DNA from: Amanita rubescens
Taxonomy: Eukaryota; Basidiomycota; Agaricomycetes; Agaricales; Amanitaceae
Reading direction: 5' to 3'
Assembly: GCA_015039365.1 (NCBI GenBank)
Contig: WION01000407.1
Span: 1-47,391 of the forward strand
DNA: 47,391 bases
Under the pieces are notes generated by a model. It saw only the letters and a program-made list of their open reading frames with translations, was not told where the DNA came from and searched no databases. The position numbers and the translations under genes are program-made. This document shows, in pieces, positions 29,833 through 43,100 of this stretch; within the stretch, counting starts at the first letter, position 1, and every line of letters begins with the position of its first letter.

Positions 29833-32016
29833 CTAGAAGTTTTCTGTAATCACACCTCATCAGTTGATCGAACAAAACTTTGTGGGCAAGATCTTACCCT
29901 TTCCATAAAAGAACCTCGTGCCCTTAGCGGTGGAGTACTTGTTAGACATGGTGTGCAATTGCTTGGAGAGAACGGCAGGTCCACAGAAGAACTACGTGGC
30001 GCAAATTCAGTCGCGTGAAGGCGGTGGAGTAAAAAAGGACTTACCACACCAACGTCAGTCTCCGGGTTTTTGTCAGCGATAGATTTGAACACGCGATCCC
30101 AGTTAGGTCTGCCATAGTGAGTAGGTGCACGCAAAGATGTGACCGCATCCTTTTCGGCACCAACGTCTTGCACCTAATATTGCCAATCAATTACGAATGA
30201 ATATATACAATGCTAGGGAACACACGATGATGTTGTTCATGTCATCCTCTTTGATCTTGGCAGTAAGATAAATATTGATTTCAATCCGGTTTTGTGTGTC
30301 CTGTTCTTCGATCGCGTGAAGGAGGGAGTGGAACCATTCAGCGCTACCAAAGTCTCTGATAACCCAGGTGAAGTAAACCTTTTAACAGCACAAGCTCAGA
30401 TCAATATGTACCTAAGACACAAAACAAACTTACCTTTGAGAGGCGCGTTGGCTTGGAATCGTTGAAATTATTCATACGGTACCAGATAGATTTCAAGATG
30501 CTAGCGTTATCTATAAGTCAACCATAATCAGAAGCTTGAGACAAGGAAACTCACGAAGCGAATGGTGTAACACCAATACCGGCGCCCACCAACAGCACAG
30601 TTTCATAGTTCAAAAAGTCCTCGCTAGCACTGCCAAATGGACCATCGACCATGACACGAGGGAGAGTACGGTTCAGAGGATTGTTAGATCGTCCAACAAC
30701 CTTTCCGCCAGCTTCGCCTTTGTCCTTGGAGTCAAAATCGCACCCAACGGCTTTGGCGAGTGCAGTAGTAAAGTCGCCAACGACACGGATATGCACCGAA
30801 ATATAATCTTCTTCAGGCGCGCTGACGTAGCATTATGTTAGTTCCGTAGAGAGGTAGACACATCGAGTACGCGTACCTAGTCAAGGTAAATGGGTGCCAT
30901 TGAAAGTACGACACTTCCGGACAGGAGATGAAAATGTACTGTCCAGCTCTAGTAGTCGTCTTCTCCTTCTTGATCTGCAGCTCCACAACTTTGGAAGGAT
31001 GTTGAATGACTTTAGATATATACGTCACATGACGAGACCGAACTTCACGCAGAATGCGCTCCGAGACCCATATAATGCCACCACCTATCCAATATTTCTA
31101 GACGACATCAATCCCGGTGCAGCGGCAAACAGAATGTATCTACATACCCAGAAAACACCAATACTTTTCCACGAGCAATATGGTGGCCGATCGGGCTTAA
31201 TCATACAGAACATCCCATGCAACTGCCAACCGATGAAATAGACGATGAACATGTGGTGCGAATACCAGAAGCGCTCAAAGTTGGCACGTCGTTTCTTCTC
31301 CCTAGCGAAAAAGACGATGATAAACAACGCGGCTGTCATGATCCAACCGGTGACACCAGGTCCCGTAGTGAAATTGATGGCGAGGAACGCAGCAATCCGT
31401 TGACCGGCCGTCTTCGCATCAGGGTCGACCATGGCGAGCTCGGCAAAGTTGACCATGTGTGCGAGGATGTGTATGGTCGTTCCAACGACCATAGACCAAC
31501 CGGTTGCCTTGTGGAACGTGATGTTCTTGTCGAAGGGTACGAACGAATTGAGAGAGGTGCGACGAAGAAGAGAGACGAAGTTGCGGCAGACAGGAAAACA
31601 AAATGAATATGACATCAACGTGAAGCATGAGCGCAGCCGCTCGAGCCGTAGCTGAAATACTATCATTACCGCTGGGAAACGCTAAGGATTGATTGGCTGG
31701 ACATACCGAACGTAACGCCAAACGTTTTCCGCGCAATCGTATAATTGTCCGATAATTCGTAGTTGATGAACCCAAAGCCAAGGACAAGAAGGTGGAGGAG
31801 GATCCAAGCAGCGAAGAAGAATTGACGACCGCCCTCATTGATCCTCCAGACGGCGAACTTTTGTCCAAACGAAAGAGGTTCCTGAGGCCCTTGGCGCGCC
31901 GAGGCGGTGGTATCAGAGCGTTGAAGTCCTTGAAGTCTTCTTCTCTCTGATTTGTTACGTTGGAGGTGAGATGGCTGCGCGCCGGTGGTGGAAGCAAGGT
32001 CGGGGTGATATTCCAT
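29833..32016 (-). CDS. noxB: NADPH oxidase, NoxB type
   Basis: Membrane NADPH oxidase producing superoxide; in fungi it acts in differentiation with the regulator NoxR and Rac. The N-terminus has a ~45-residue extension, then [20 protein letters not shown] (about 31850), which is NoxB-like rather than NoxA-like. Membrane helices with paired haem histidines are seen in [20 protein letters not shown] (about 31500) and [20 protein letters not shown] (about 31240). The FAD site is HPFTLT (about 30890). NADPH-binding motifs are DGPFGSAS (about 30640), [13 protein letters not shown] (about 30560) and FFCGPAVLS (about 29980). It ends TRFFYGKENF, with the final short exon stopping at 29833. Introns are numerous and short. 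The ATG at 32016 is the first supported start. The frame stays open upstream to an acceptor near 32079, so an additional 5' exon is possible. Confidence 0.92.
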
Positions 32017-32563
32017 ATTGCGGCTTAGATCACCATCGGAAAAGTCAAGACCGGAGGAGTAATCACGGCGGGGGGCATCTATGAGGAGATAAAAAACGTC
32101 CTGCGTACTGGTGAGGAGGGAAAGAGACCGGCCAGCTGGTCAAGTAAGAAGGGGCGAAGTGGGGGAACCAAGGGGAAGCAGTGGCAGATTGCAGTGCTTT
32201 GAATAATACAAGACCCCTTCAAACGTTCCCATAGCATTGACAGAGTTCCCACTGCCACCGTGCCAAAACTATCAGGTGTCTTCATCCTTGTCTGTAGACC
32301 TTTTTGTTTTCCCGGCAGCACGTTACTGCGCGCGTTTTAATATGCAAGCTGCGCTCATCTACCTTCAAGTTCACAGAAAAGCTCAAGGTCAATCGGATCC
32401 GTACCACTAACCAGCACAGCCTCAAAGATGTCGTTGATCAACGTGAGAACGTGGATGATCTTCATTATTTACATGACAAGTCATTGATGTGTAAGTATGT
32501 ATGTGGATGGATGTAAACTATGCCGTGTGCTTTTGCAAGAAACGAAAACAGAACATACAACGC

Positions 32564-34780
32564 TCAGCTTCGAAGCCCAACCGCAGTCTTTGCCAAGGGA
32601 CTGGTCCGTATGGTTGTCATTATCACAGGCCCATTGCCATGTGACGGCACTGCCGGAGGTTGCCTTCTCTTTTTCGGTGCAGGGGGTGGTGGTCGTCTTA
32701 TCTTCAACTTGCCTACCGCGCCTTCTGACAATGTAGGTGAGATCGGTGGATGTGGCGACGGCGGAGGCTGGTGGAGCGCCGAAAATTGTTGGGTGTGTTC
32801 TGGATCAGAATACTGGTGACGATGGCCGCCATTGAGAGCTTCCGTGTTACCGTTCAGTCCTCTCCATTTGGAAGACGGCAACGGCGGCACAGGAGGGATG
32901 CCTGCGGCCGCAGCTCCTGATGGTAGACTGGCAACGCTTCCGTTACTCATCCGCCGGATGTCGTCCGCGGGTATCCGGAGAGTGTGATCGATCCGTCCAG
33001 TCAAGTTTTCCACGCTCCTGCTCAGCTTCAAGGCCTTTGCCTTCGCCGAAGGAGTTCGTTGCAAGTGTACCGAGGCCGCGGTGATCACCGTTTCGCCGAC
33101 GGTTGGGCTTAAGGTAGAAGATGACTCGCTCGTGGGACTCGCTCTCCCTGGATCATTATCGCGCGATTTCCTGAATTGCAAACACCAATCCCCGCTGAGG
33201 CACCTATCTACGAGTCTCTTTGTCGTCGGATTGACGTCTCGTATTCGTGAGTTGCCTAGCAAAGATTCAAGTGCACAAACGAGCTGCGATCTTTTATAGG
33301 GTATATTCCGAAGCTGAGTTTTCGCTAAGAGGGGGTGAAGGACCCGCAGATAAGTATGTCGCAACTATTGAAATGCGTTAATAGAATGCTCAGACAATGT
33401 AGGGATTCGCCCATACCGACTCTTTCTCCTCATCGAGATCGACTAATTCCCGCAAAAAGACATCCACCAACACGCGAAGGTCGTTGGTGTAGAAATATTC
33501 TGATGTGCCTGCCGTCGTGAACAGTATGTATAAGATCTTCAAGATCAGATGCTGCATGCAGAGATCTTCCGGGGTATGTTCTGAACGAGGCGGTCGTGTT
33601 ATTTTACAATTGATCATGCAATGACGTATGGGAACATACTAGCGCGGTTAAGCATGAAGATCATGTTCTCCCCAAGGGTTTTACTCGAATTGAGACGTAG
33701 CATTAAAACCCTTAGAATACGGTTTTTTGACTCCTTTTCCTGCTGTGTGGCGGCAGGGTTTAGAGAGGCGACCATGAACTGCTCATTCAGGGCAGCCTAC
33801 TTCACATCAATCATCTAGTCAATGAGTAATACCGCATTACGACTCACGATAAACTTGATAACGGAATAGTTGAACGTCTCATCCTGCATATGTCTTGTCT
33901 GCTCCACCAAGTCAAACAAGTAATCAATGAAATTATCATCAAAAACCCCTGAAAGGAAAAATATATATTGGTGTGTGAAGACACTTCAGACGCGTGTTAC
34001 TTACTTAAATCTGCCAAAGAAAGTTTCTGCACCCTGCACACCTCGTAGAGTATTTTGATGCTTAAACTCCGCAGCTTTGCCTCTATAGGTACGGGAACGA
34101 CAGAGCCTGAGCTAGAACCGCCAGCGGCACCAAAATAGGTATCCTCTACATCGGGATCAATGTCCACGAGGACGTGATCCATCAGAAGAGGCAGTAACGG
34201 CTGCCAACGCTTCTGGTTGCGTAAGAACGGTGCCCGGCGTTGGCCATAACTTAGGAGGACATGGAAGAATATGAATTGTGTATGGGGATCTGTAGTCTTT
34301 AGCTCAGATGAGCACAGTGCACATGGAACGCCAAAGCGGCAGCAGCGCACGCACCATTTGAATATCGGTCATGATTATACTACACATTCGTTCCGAGTGA
34401 AACTGGAACAGTTCAGAATCCAACAACAGGGTACACGCGTGGTCCAACTGCAGCGGCGTCTGGAGATATTGTTCTAGAAAGTGGTGTGAGTGGCCTACAT
34501 GAGGGCAAAGAATGGAACACACCATGATACGCGGCACTAAGCGACAAAAACCTTCTAAGAGCGGAATCCAAGATGGACAAAGTAGCGGAGTTGTCTGTAG
34601 GCAGTTGCAACGAGTCTTCCAGCTCTACTCCGAAAGATGTGAAATGAATAGCCTCGTTGCCACTTGACATGAAGCATACGAACCTGACCAGAACTGTTGA
34701 GGAGTTTCGATAAGATAGATGATTCCGAGCTCATCCTCCATTGGGAGAGCGGAGATCAAGGACTCGTTAATGTCTGCCAT
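32564..34780 (-). CDS. LDB17: Ldb17/SPIN90-like actin regulator
   Basis: Fungal Ldb17 / Dip1 / SPIN90 proteins activate Arp2/3 at endocytic actin patches through a leucine-rich domain. The start at 34780 reads [20 protein letters not shown], with later exons [31 protein letters not shown] (about 34530), [19 protein letters not shown] (about 34370), [20 protein letters not shown] (about 34160) and [11 protein letters not shown] (about 34000). It continues through [18 protein letters not shown] (about 33460) and [20 protein letters not shown] (about 33300). The C-terminal ~200 residues (to 32564) are Pro-rich, with [10 protein letters not shown] and [18 protein letters not shown] stretches suited to SH3 binding. 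There are about eight short introns. The next minus-strand gene (PNP) ends 159 bp upstream of its ATG. Confidence 0.85.
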
Positions 34781-34939
34781 GGCAGCAAAGAGCCCATACA
34801 GGAGTAGAGGAGAGCAGTGAAAGTGGCGGGGGCACCGCTGTGTGGAGCTGATCGTTGACCCTAACCCCAGCGCTCCTCCTCATGCAACTGTCGGCGTTGC
34901 GAAAGTTACGTTATTACTAAGATTCCGGCATCCGGCCCG

Positions 34940-36184
34940 CTATGCCCGCTGCTCATCCGCTAAATCCACAATCCGAGCCACCAATCGCTTCATCACGTCC
35001 GCCTTTTCTTTGCCCTTTGCAATCACCTCTTCATGCGACACAACAGGCGTAACGGGAAGCTCAACCCGTTTGCCAGCAAGCTGCGGCGTGATCGGCGTCA
35101 ACGTGTATGAATCCCGTGGTCTTCGCAAGTACATACCTCAGCTGCGACTTCTTCTTTCATACTTCGGTACTTGTCTGGTATAACCACAAAATTCGTCACC
35201 AAGCTCAGCACCAACACGTTCATCCCTTCTTCGCGTGCTGCCAGGACCTCGGGAATGGTGCTCATTCCCACCACGTCCGCGCCCACTGACCTCAGAAATC
35301 TTCCCTCCGCCGGTGTTTCGTAGGTTGGGCCGCTAACCCAGGCGTACGTCCCCTCCGCGAGTGCGTCGTCGTCCAGAGACAGTTCGTGGGCTGCAAGAAA
35401 CGCGTATCGCCGTAAGCCGTGAGAGTACGCGTCAGACAAAGGCAGAAACCGCAGATGTGAGGGAGAGACTTGGGGTCCGATAAGCGGATTCCTTCCGGAC
35501 AGATTCGGGAAACCTATATGATCCTGTATCACCACAACTGGTCATGCAGCGTTCGTTTCAATTGGAAGCCCCATATAACTTTCCCGACGTACTGGTTCCA
35601 ACCGGGATCTTGGGGTTGACTGAGCCAGAGGCATTTGTAACTGTCAGCGAGGTTAGACGGCTTTTGTCCAGATTAATTGTCCATGTGGGTGCGCTCACTG
35701 ATGATGCTCTTCACACCTAAACGTGCCATAACCCGAATCGGATACATGATGGCATGGAAATCATGTCCTTCGTAAAAATGGAACTTGTGCGCAATTCAAC
35801 AATCTCAACTCAATTGGCAGGAACGTAAGACTCACTCTGCCAAGCATGGCCACGACAGGAACACCTACGCCTTCCCCCATCAGTCCAAACGCTAGTGCAC
35901 TTTTGTGTCCCGCCACTGATAATGACACCGACGTTAACCACCCCAGATCAACATCGGAAGACAATAAACCTACCTGTGCTCTTCGCGAAGCCCGGTAGGG
36001 TCTCGTATGGAATCAACACTGTCTCACGTAGGCTTTCCATCAATCCGCTCAGCCCCGATCCACATACGATGCCCACGCGCGGCCCCCTCAATAACTCTGG
36101 TAAACGAGGTTCGATAGATTCAATCGTCGCCCCAAACGGCAAATTCGAGCTATGTGCTCCTTGGTGAGTTGATGGTATCTCCAT
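34940..36184 (-). CDS. PNP1: Purine nucleoside phosphorylase (inosine/guanosine type)
   Basis: Cleaves inosine and guanosine with phosphate in purine salvage. Visible signatures: PRVGIVCGSGLSGLMESLRE (about 36060, phosphate-site glycine loop), LMGEGVGVPVVAMLGR (about 35850), and VVIQDHIGFPNLSGRNPLIG (about 35500-35530, the DHINL-type loop). Further on are WVSGPTYETPAEGRFLRSVG (about 35290-35340, the GPxxET..E.R purine-site signature) and GMSTIPEVLAAREEGMNVLV, then SLVTNF where other PNPs have an Asn before Lys/Val. The C-terminus is KADVMKRLVARIVDL, stop at 34940. The start is placed at 36184 (MEIPSTHQG). An in-frame ATG at 36214 would add ten residues. Four or more introns. Confidence 0.9.
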
Positions 36185-36214
36185 TCCCGTCCTGGACTTT
36201 GGAATGAAACACAA

Positions 36215-37756
36215 TCTGATGGTATCAGGTGTAGCCTATGAAATGAGTACGAGATGAACGGTATAATTCGGTGCTGTCAGATGTCCGTCGTTTAGTCTGT
36301 AACGTGGTATAGCAACTATCACTAGAGATTAATTAGTTGAAAGGACAAGAGGGGTAACTGACCGTATTGAATGGGTGGACGCGAGAGTCGTACCGGCAAT
36401 TCCCATCTATTATCTAATCTGATACTTCCGTATTGCTTACGTGTACACCGTCCTAACCGTTCTCGTCTTGTGTCTCGAGGATCTGTTGCCTTAAACGTAC
36501 ATTCTGACGTTCATTTCGCTAACCCCCTCTATTGCAAAAGAATGATACCAATGCGGTTTTTTACATTCTTGACAGATCTCCGATTCTCCATGGACCTCCC
36601 AAACATAACCACGATTGAACAAGGCGAATAACGACTATTCTGACATCGAGTGGGACTCGATTCAATAAGTCTCCAGGACGTAAGTTACTCTCCAGGGGTT
36701 ATGACGGTCGTTAGTTTGAGAGTATTAAACAGTAATTAATAACATAGGCACTTGACGTGATATTCGGCAGTACTAACCTTTGTGCCAGATCTGGTGGGAT
36801 CTGAACTCGAGCGCTGGGAAATAACCCTATTACACCGAAGTTACTAACCTCTTTACGAAACTCAATACTTAGGGTCGAATAAAGTTAGTTTTCATGTCGG
36901 GCGAACTTCCGAAAAGGTAAATAGCCGCTGTAACCACGATTTGTACAGCGACTTAATATTCGGTCGTCATACATTTCTGACCTGGTGTGGGATGTAGTCA
37001 AGCTATGGGCAGCTGTATACCGTAGGAGAAAACGGCAGAGCTATCGGCTATGTCAAAGTCGTAGGTCCCTGCTACTAACTCTTCGGACTCCCATACCGAC
37101 TCATCGGTTCAAAGTCAAATTCTCACCTTCATTTGATTTTTCTGCCAGATGGAACCACTGCTTTGTTATTTCCAAATTGAACTTGGATCCTGGACTCTTC
37201 GGACGTTGGTATGTCACTACCTGTGCTCGTCTCCTTTCGATTGTGGCAGATGGACTAGTAGTAGTAGTCAACGACTTGCGTTTAAGGTTCCAATTCATGG
37301 TTCAGTTAAATTTTCTCGCGCGAGGCGAACAGCTGTGATTAGAATGTAATCTAATCACCGATTAGATAGACATCAGATTTAGGCTCGTCAATCATAATGG
37401 TAGCTTTGCATGCTGGCCTCTATATACGTAGTGCCACGGTAGAACTCCGAGTCAAAGTTTGATCAGCCCGAGTCGTATCAATCCAGTTCTCAGTTTTCTT
37501 ATCGCCTGTAGGAGCTGAATTCCTCGTGCTGCAACTGGGACTGATGATCTTGCAATCGGCACTGACCACGGCTAATTGAGTTAAGAATAGGCCTGTAATA
37601 GTATCAAAACAGTCGTAGTCCGTAAAAGCATGCTATGTACCCAGTATGATAAATACATAAAATGTAAGAAGCGTATAGCACATGTTATTGTAATTAACTG
37701 TCGTCCTGGTGGCGATATCACAGATAGTGTACCCATTACATAATTATCTAACCTAT
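36215..37756. other. 1.5 kb gap without a recognisable gene
   Basis: No ORF longer than about 120 residues and none with family resemblance. Stops are frequent in all frames. I looked for tRNA A/B boxes by eye and found none convincing. It could be old mobile-element debris or long regulatory DNA of PNP1 or the zinc-cluster gene, but I see no terminal repeats. Confidence 0.5.
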
Positions 37757-39502
37757 TTATTTATAAATTGTCAAGGCAGGAGCCATCTGGGGAACCGTCC
37801 AGTATTGTGGAGGCTGCGGGGTAGAGGTAGAGGCGGGTGCAGACTGTGAACAAGCAGCGTCAAGGCCACCGTACAAGAAATCATTCCCATTCTCTAATCT
37901 TCGCCGTTGCCTTTGCCTAGGTGAATCATCATCATTGATCGAATTTTGTAATCGTGTGCCATGCGGCTGCTGGTCAACGCGCAGATTTTGCTTTTGGTCG
38001 GGAAAGTGGACATCTGATGTCTGTTGTCCTAATGCGGATGCAGTATCTGATGCATGCGGTTGCCCAGCAGCTATCGCGAGGAGTATTTCGCCGACTTTAT
38101 CCTGCCACTCATTCGATGGGCTAGACGGTCTAAGTAACTGGGCGTCTTTGTAACGAACGATACTCACTGCATCGAAGTTAAATCAATCTTTGGGCTGTCC
38201 GGTTTATTGCCACCATCGCCGTCCGAGTCGTTAGACAATGTTAAATGACTGAAACGCGTCTTGGACCCTGAGTTGCTGCCATTCCCGCGTTTACGACCCT
38301 TTGCACCGTAGGGCGAGTTATCGACACGATTGATGATTTCCTTGGCCAAGGGATCCTGGAAATTCAGGTTTGCATGTCAGTAAACCTGCTGCCAACGTGC
38401 GTGAATTCACGTCGTGATGAAATTTCAAATAACGTTCCGTGATTCAATTTAATCGGATCCCGTAGGGATGGGGGTGATGTAGCATACCGCCGGCAGTTCA
38501 GCGGAGAGCGGGCCGGATAAACTCACCTGTGCAAGGTCTCTCAACAGGGTCTGAGCCCGGCTATCGTTCGACGAAATGAGAATACCCAGTAAAGCCTCGG
38601 TTTGGTGTAACCTGGCCTCAATGGCATCAATATAGCCTTTCGGCGGTCCGCGTTTGCGTGATGGGCCTAGAAATGTACAAGCTATTTTCGGGCGTGTCAG
38701 TCGGTTATTCAACCCAATACAATAAACAGCCAAGAGTTGCCAATAAAAGCCACATAAACGACACAACAAAAAGGCCTTCATGGGGGCGAGTGTAAAGATA
38801 AAGGAACGCAATAGACAAAATTTACAAAAGTTGAGAATAATATAATAACTCACGGACTGAGAGCATAACGCAGCTCTTGCATGCTTCGCCAGGGTCACTA
38901 CGCTCGCATTTGCATTTGGACTTGCGACACTGATCACAAGCTGTGAGGTGCCAGGGTCAGGAACATGTGGAGTCGAGTTGAAGTGACAGCCAACCTTTGG
39001 AGCTGCGGCGCCTCACAGCCTTCTCTGCTCCCGACGATGATGCCGAACATGAAACATCGGTCAGGGAGGACGAGTCGCGACCTGGCATCGGAATTTCCGC
39101 GAAGTCGACATCGACATCGTCGTAGTCGTCGAAGTACTGAAAGGGCTGAGACGCAGAGTCCAAGTCGTATCTCGCATACCCATCAACATGGCCAGATACG
39201 CTCGGGGGACTATAGCCAGTTAAATTATTAGGATGATTCGGCCAAGTCGGCACGAAACTATGAGAGGCGTTTGAACCAAAGCGGTAGGCCTGGATAGATT
39301 GCTGTGAGATAGAAGCTAGATGGTCGGCGGACTTCAACCCTTGGAACGATGAGTGCTGCTGATGGAATCCAAATGGATATTGCAACGACGAGGGGGCTGG
39401 CGACAGATCAGGAGAAGCCGAGTCCTCGGTCTTGACAAGAACCTGATGGTCAGCCTGGGTATAGTCGAGGATAGCTTGTCGAGACTCGAAGTAGGTCCTC
39501 AT
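37757..39502 (-). CDS. Zn2Cys6 (zinc cluster) transcription factor
   Basis: The start at 39502 reads MRTYFESRQAILDYTQADHQ and leads into ~170 residues rich in Ser, Pro and Gln. Across an intron, about 38870-38945 encodes CDQCRKSKCKCERSDPGEAC followed by KSCVM, a zinc cluster with six spaced cysteines. After another intron comes CTFLGPSRKRGPPKGYIDAI (about 38640-38690), a linker, and a heptad-like segment (ARLHQTEALLGILI). Then DLAQ and later PLAKEIINRVDNSPYG (about 38300-38345) follow, and a polar tail (DDDSPRQRQRRRLENG) ends at 37757. The linker plus helix is typical of a conserved Agaricomycete family. No fungal-specific middle homology domain is seen. DNA binding is expected; targets are unknown. 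Confidence 0.88.
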
Positions 39503-40110
39503 CTGTGGGTGGAGAAGAAAAAGACACGGCGGCCAACATCTGTACCTGCAGAGTATCTACATACAAATAGTACTACGTGAGGCGAAATCCCCGAAGGAAA
39601 TGGCTCAGCCACACTGCGGAAGTCGGCCACCCGGCGTCCCGTTAGTGTGCGGGCGCCGGTTTGTTCATGGGATACGGACGGGCCGGCCATGCTCGCTACC
39701 CTAGTGTGCTTTGTGCTGCCGATCCTATTGATCGAGATTCACACTTAATCACGCTTCTCACGCCTCCATCCAACCAAAAAATTTCTAAATGTAAGAAAAT
39801 TCTGATCCTGTTCGATCGATCGTACAGTTTTTGCTTCCCGCTTGTGCCTCTCCGGCCTCCTTCCCCTCATGTATTACTAACGTCTTCCATAACCAATCGT
39901 GACTGACTTTGACCTAACCATTTCAAGCAATTGCATCACCTTTTGTTGCCGCTCTCGATAGCAATCGATAAAACAAAGATGTAGTCAAATAAGCAAAGTC
40001 GCAATATTAAGTTTCTCGCGGGGCGTACGTTACCAAGGCGTCGCTAAGTAACTACTCGAACGACGAAATATTGAATTAGCACAAGCGTATGAACATACAT
40101 GGGTAAATTA
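39503..40110. other. Intergenic: promoter of the zinc-cluster gene and 3' flank of the Sds3-domain gene
   Basis: About 600 bp with no supported gene. The part next to 39503 is the promoter of the leftward zinc-cluster gene. Small ORFs on plus (39661-39906) are not convincing. Confidence 0.5.
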
Positions 40111-43100
40111 TTATTCCTTCCCATCCAACATCTGTGGCAAGCTCATTTTGGTCGACGCTGATGACGTATTCACCCCAGAATTAGGTGTAGGAGGTACTGG
40201 TGATAACGAGGCTGGAGTAGTTGCCGTTACAGGTGTTGGCGAGGCTTCTCGCTCTCGTTCCCTCTCACGTTCCAAAAATACGGGTCCAGATCTCGTAATG
40301 TTGGATGTCCCTGGCATAGTCGAAATCGAAGGTAGAGGTGTGATTAAGGATGTTGGAGAACCTCCAAACTTGCGACTGTCCCTCGGTGACAAGGGTCTAG
40401 AACCCACGTTGGCTGCTCTCGGTGAATACACACTTGGACTTCCATGACCGGTCAACGGAGGTGGTGAGAAAGCTGTGATTCCTGCTCCTTTGGGAGACCC
40501 CGTCGTAGAAGATGGTAAAGATGGCCCTCCGAGTTGTTTATTAACAAGATGAACCAAAGGAGACGATGGACGGATCTTAGTGTTGACTGTAGGCGACCGT
40601 AATGGTGGAGGTGGCTGACCTGGTCCCGTGATGCTGCCAGTATTGACAGGTGATGCTGATCCAGGTGTAACGGACGACATGTGTGATGGGCCGGGTGGCG
40701 GGCCATATCTTGTCGGTGAAGGATATACCTGAGCTAGGTACAAAATCAGAATGAATCAATCGGAGCGCGAGAAATAATTTTTTAACTTACTCAGTGGAAC
40801 TTGCCTTGATCGCGGCGGCGAGTGTGGCATGGCGGGATTGGGTAAAGATCCTTGTTGGGGCGTCGGAGGTAGCGGCGCGCTACGAGAGAGGAGGGAAGAG
40901 TTGCTTCCGCTTGGTCCAGCATAGCGGTGGCCATCCAGAGGACCATGGTATCCGGGAGGCGCAGATGAGGCTGGAGGTGGCCCTCCCATACGGTATGAGG
41001 GATCACGTTCTCTTTCTTTCTCCCTTTCCCTCCCCCTCTCTCGGTCTCCCTCTCTTTCCATTTCCCTATCTCTCTCCCACTCCCTTTCCTTCTCCCTGAT
41101 TCTGTCGAACTCCCTTTCGCGTTCAATGTCTCTTTCGCGTCCCATCCCTCGCTCTCTGTCAAGATCTTCTGGCCGAAGCCATCCAGACCTCGGCGATGCT
41201 CCCCCACTGCCGTGGATTCCTGGTGACGGACCCGTATGAACACTTGGACCGGACGCCGATGATGCATGCGAAGAAGCCACGACAAAAGGGATTGCCAATG
41301 GCCTTTCACGCTCATCCGGGGGCACTCCAGGATGTCCGTGCTTCGACTGCATCTCCCTTTCTCGTTCTCGTTCCCGCTCGCGGTGTTCCACGTGTTTGTC
41401 AGCCTTCCAGTGCGTAGGTACATTCGACTTGTTCGTCGGTAGTTGAACAACTTCAGTGGATAGTTGACCCGGGCCTGGAAGTGGCCTCCCAACATCGTAT
41501 TCTCGTGGCTGAGGACTGAGGAGTGCGCCGTTCGAGCCAGGCGGCGAAGAGGACGTCCCGTGACCGGCTGGCCCAGTAGACGTTGGCCTCTGTCCGTGAT
41601 GACGATGTAGAACGTGGTGGTGGTGATGATGGTGGGATCCAGTAGAATGATGGTGGCCGTGGTGACCTGATGTCATGGGATGCATATGTTGGTGCTGGGA
41701 GGACGGTCCATGCCGATGCTGGTGTTGCGCCGTTGGTTGAATGTGATATTCGCGCTTCCCCATCTCTTGTTGATACTCGCGATCCGCGTCCCTTTCCCGT
41801 TCTCTGTCTCGGTCGGTTTCTCGGTCGTTTCGCTCCCTCTCGCGTCTCTCCCGTTCCTTGAATAGCCTCTCTTCGTCATCCACATCCATTACCTCACTGC
41901 GCCCTTCATTGCGACCACCATACCATACGCCATGGTCCGTCCAGGGTTGATTCGGTGGTCCACCCACATTGACAGGTGAGATAGACCTTCTGCCTTCTTC
42001 TCTCACATCGCGTGCTTCCCTCACGTCTCGTAAATCCTTCGCGTCCCTGTCCCTACCCTCCAACACCTCTCTTCCATCCCGCCGTCCTGATGTCTCGCCA
42101 GGTACGTTGTGAGGGTACCCATGTATTTCGCCGGAATCTCTTGTGCCTCGAGGAATTCCGTAATATGGAGATTGGACCATCATGATTCCACCAGGTCCAG
42201 GCGGTAGTGTGCCAGTCTGTTGTTGAGCATGATGCGGTAATGGATGCGGCGCTTGAGGCGGCGGCGGCGGCTCTACCTCATCTCGCCGCTGCGATTCTCT
42301 CTCTCTCTCTCTCTCCCTCTCTCGCTGTTGTTGCTCAAACTCGTATTCGGCATCACGATATCCATGCGCCCGCCCATACCCGGATGGACCATGTGCGCTT
42401 GGACGCGCGCCACCGCCACCTGTTAGTGGCCCTCCTGGTCCGCTAGGAACCGCAGGGCCGTTGGATGCGCCATAAGAATTTGCAAACGGAGACATGTCTC
42501 CAGGATGCTCCCTCTCCCTATCTCTCTCCCTCTCCCTGTTCCTGTCTCTATCCCTTGGGTTATGTCCACTGTGAACATGTTGCTGATATCCCGGAGCAGA
42601 GGCTGACTGAGATATAGGTGGGGGTAACGATGCACCCCCCATTCCTCGCCCCCCTGACGCAGGACCTGCCCCGGGACCGGCGGATCCATACAGACCCGGT
42701 CCACCCTCAGGATAATCTCCATAAGGCGGCGGCCCCGGGGGTAGAGAGGCTGATTGATGTTGAAGTGGATGTGAATAATGATTATTTTGGTGGGGACGGG
42801 AATGGGTGTGTTGGTGAGGATGGATTGGGATCTGTTGTTGATGTTGATGCATTGAATGAGGCGGAGGGGGTCCGTGAGGCGGAGGTGGCCCATGAGAGTG
42901 TTGATGCGGTGCTCCCATCGCAGGTGGCGCGGTGTTAGGCAACCCAATCCCAACGCCGCCTATTCCTCCCATGTGGTTTGGACCAACGGGCATCCCAGCA
43001 CCTAAAACCGGGGGTAAAGTGCTCATGCCCCCTGGGCCAATAATTCCCACACCAGCTCCTGGCCTCCCCGGCCCCAGGATATGATGACCGCCGTAAAGGG

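Noticed and set aside
30894..31606. Plus-strand ORFs of 115-129 residues
   Set aside because: Antisense shadows of NoxB exons; no family resemblance.
29833..32016. NoxA or a ferric reductase
   Set aside because: The N-terminal extension and [11 protein letters not shown] are NoxB-like. The short loop between haem helices and the KENF end are Nox, not ferric reductase.
35098..36184. Methylthioadenosine phosphorylase
   Set aside because: The DHIGFPNLSGRNPL loop, GPTYETPAEGR and GMSTIPEV fit inosine/guanosine PNP better than MTAP.
36215..37756. tRNA or transposon in the gap
   Set aside because: By eye there is no convincing A/B box pair and no terminal repeat or transposase frame. A tRNAscan and repeat search would settle it.
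42423..42953. ORFs in other frames of the Sds3-domain tail (also 40791-41495 and 43832-44345)
   Set aside because: Repetitive low-complexity DNA is open in several frames. Only the frame continuous with the Sds3 segment is supported.
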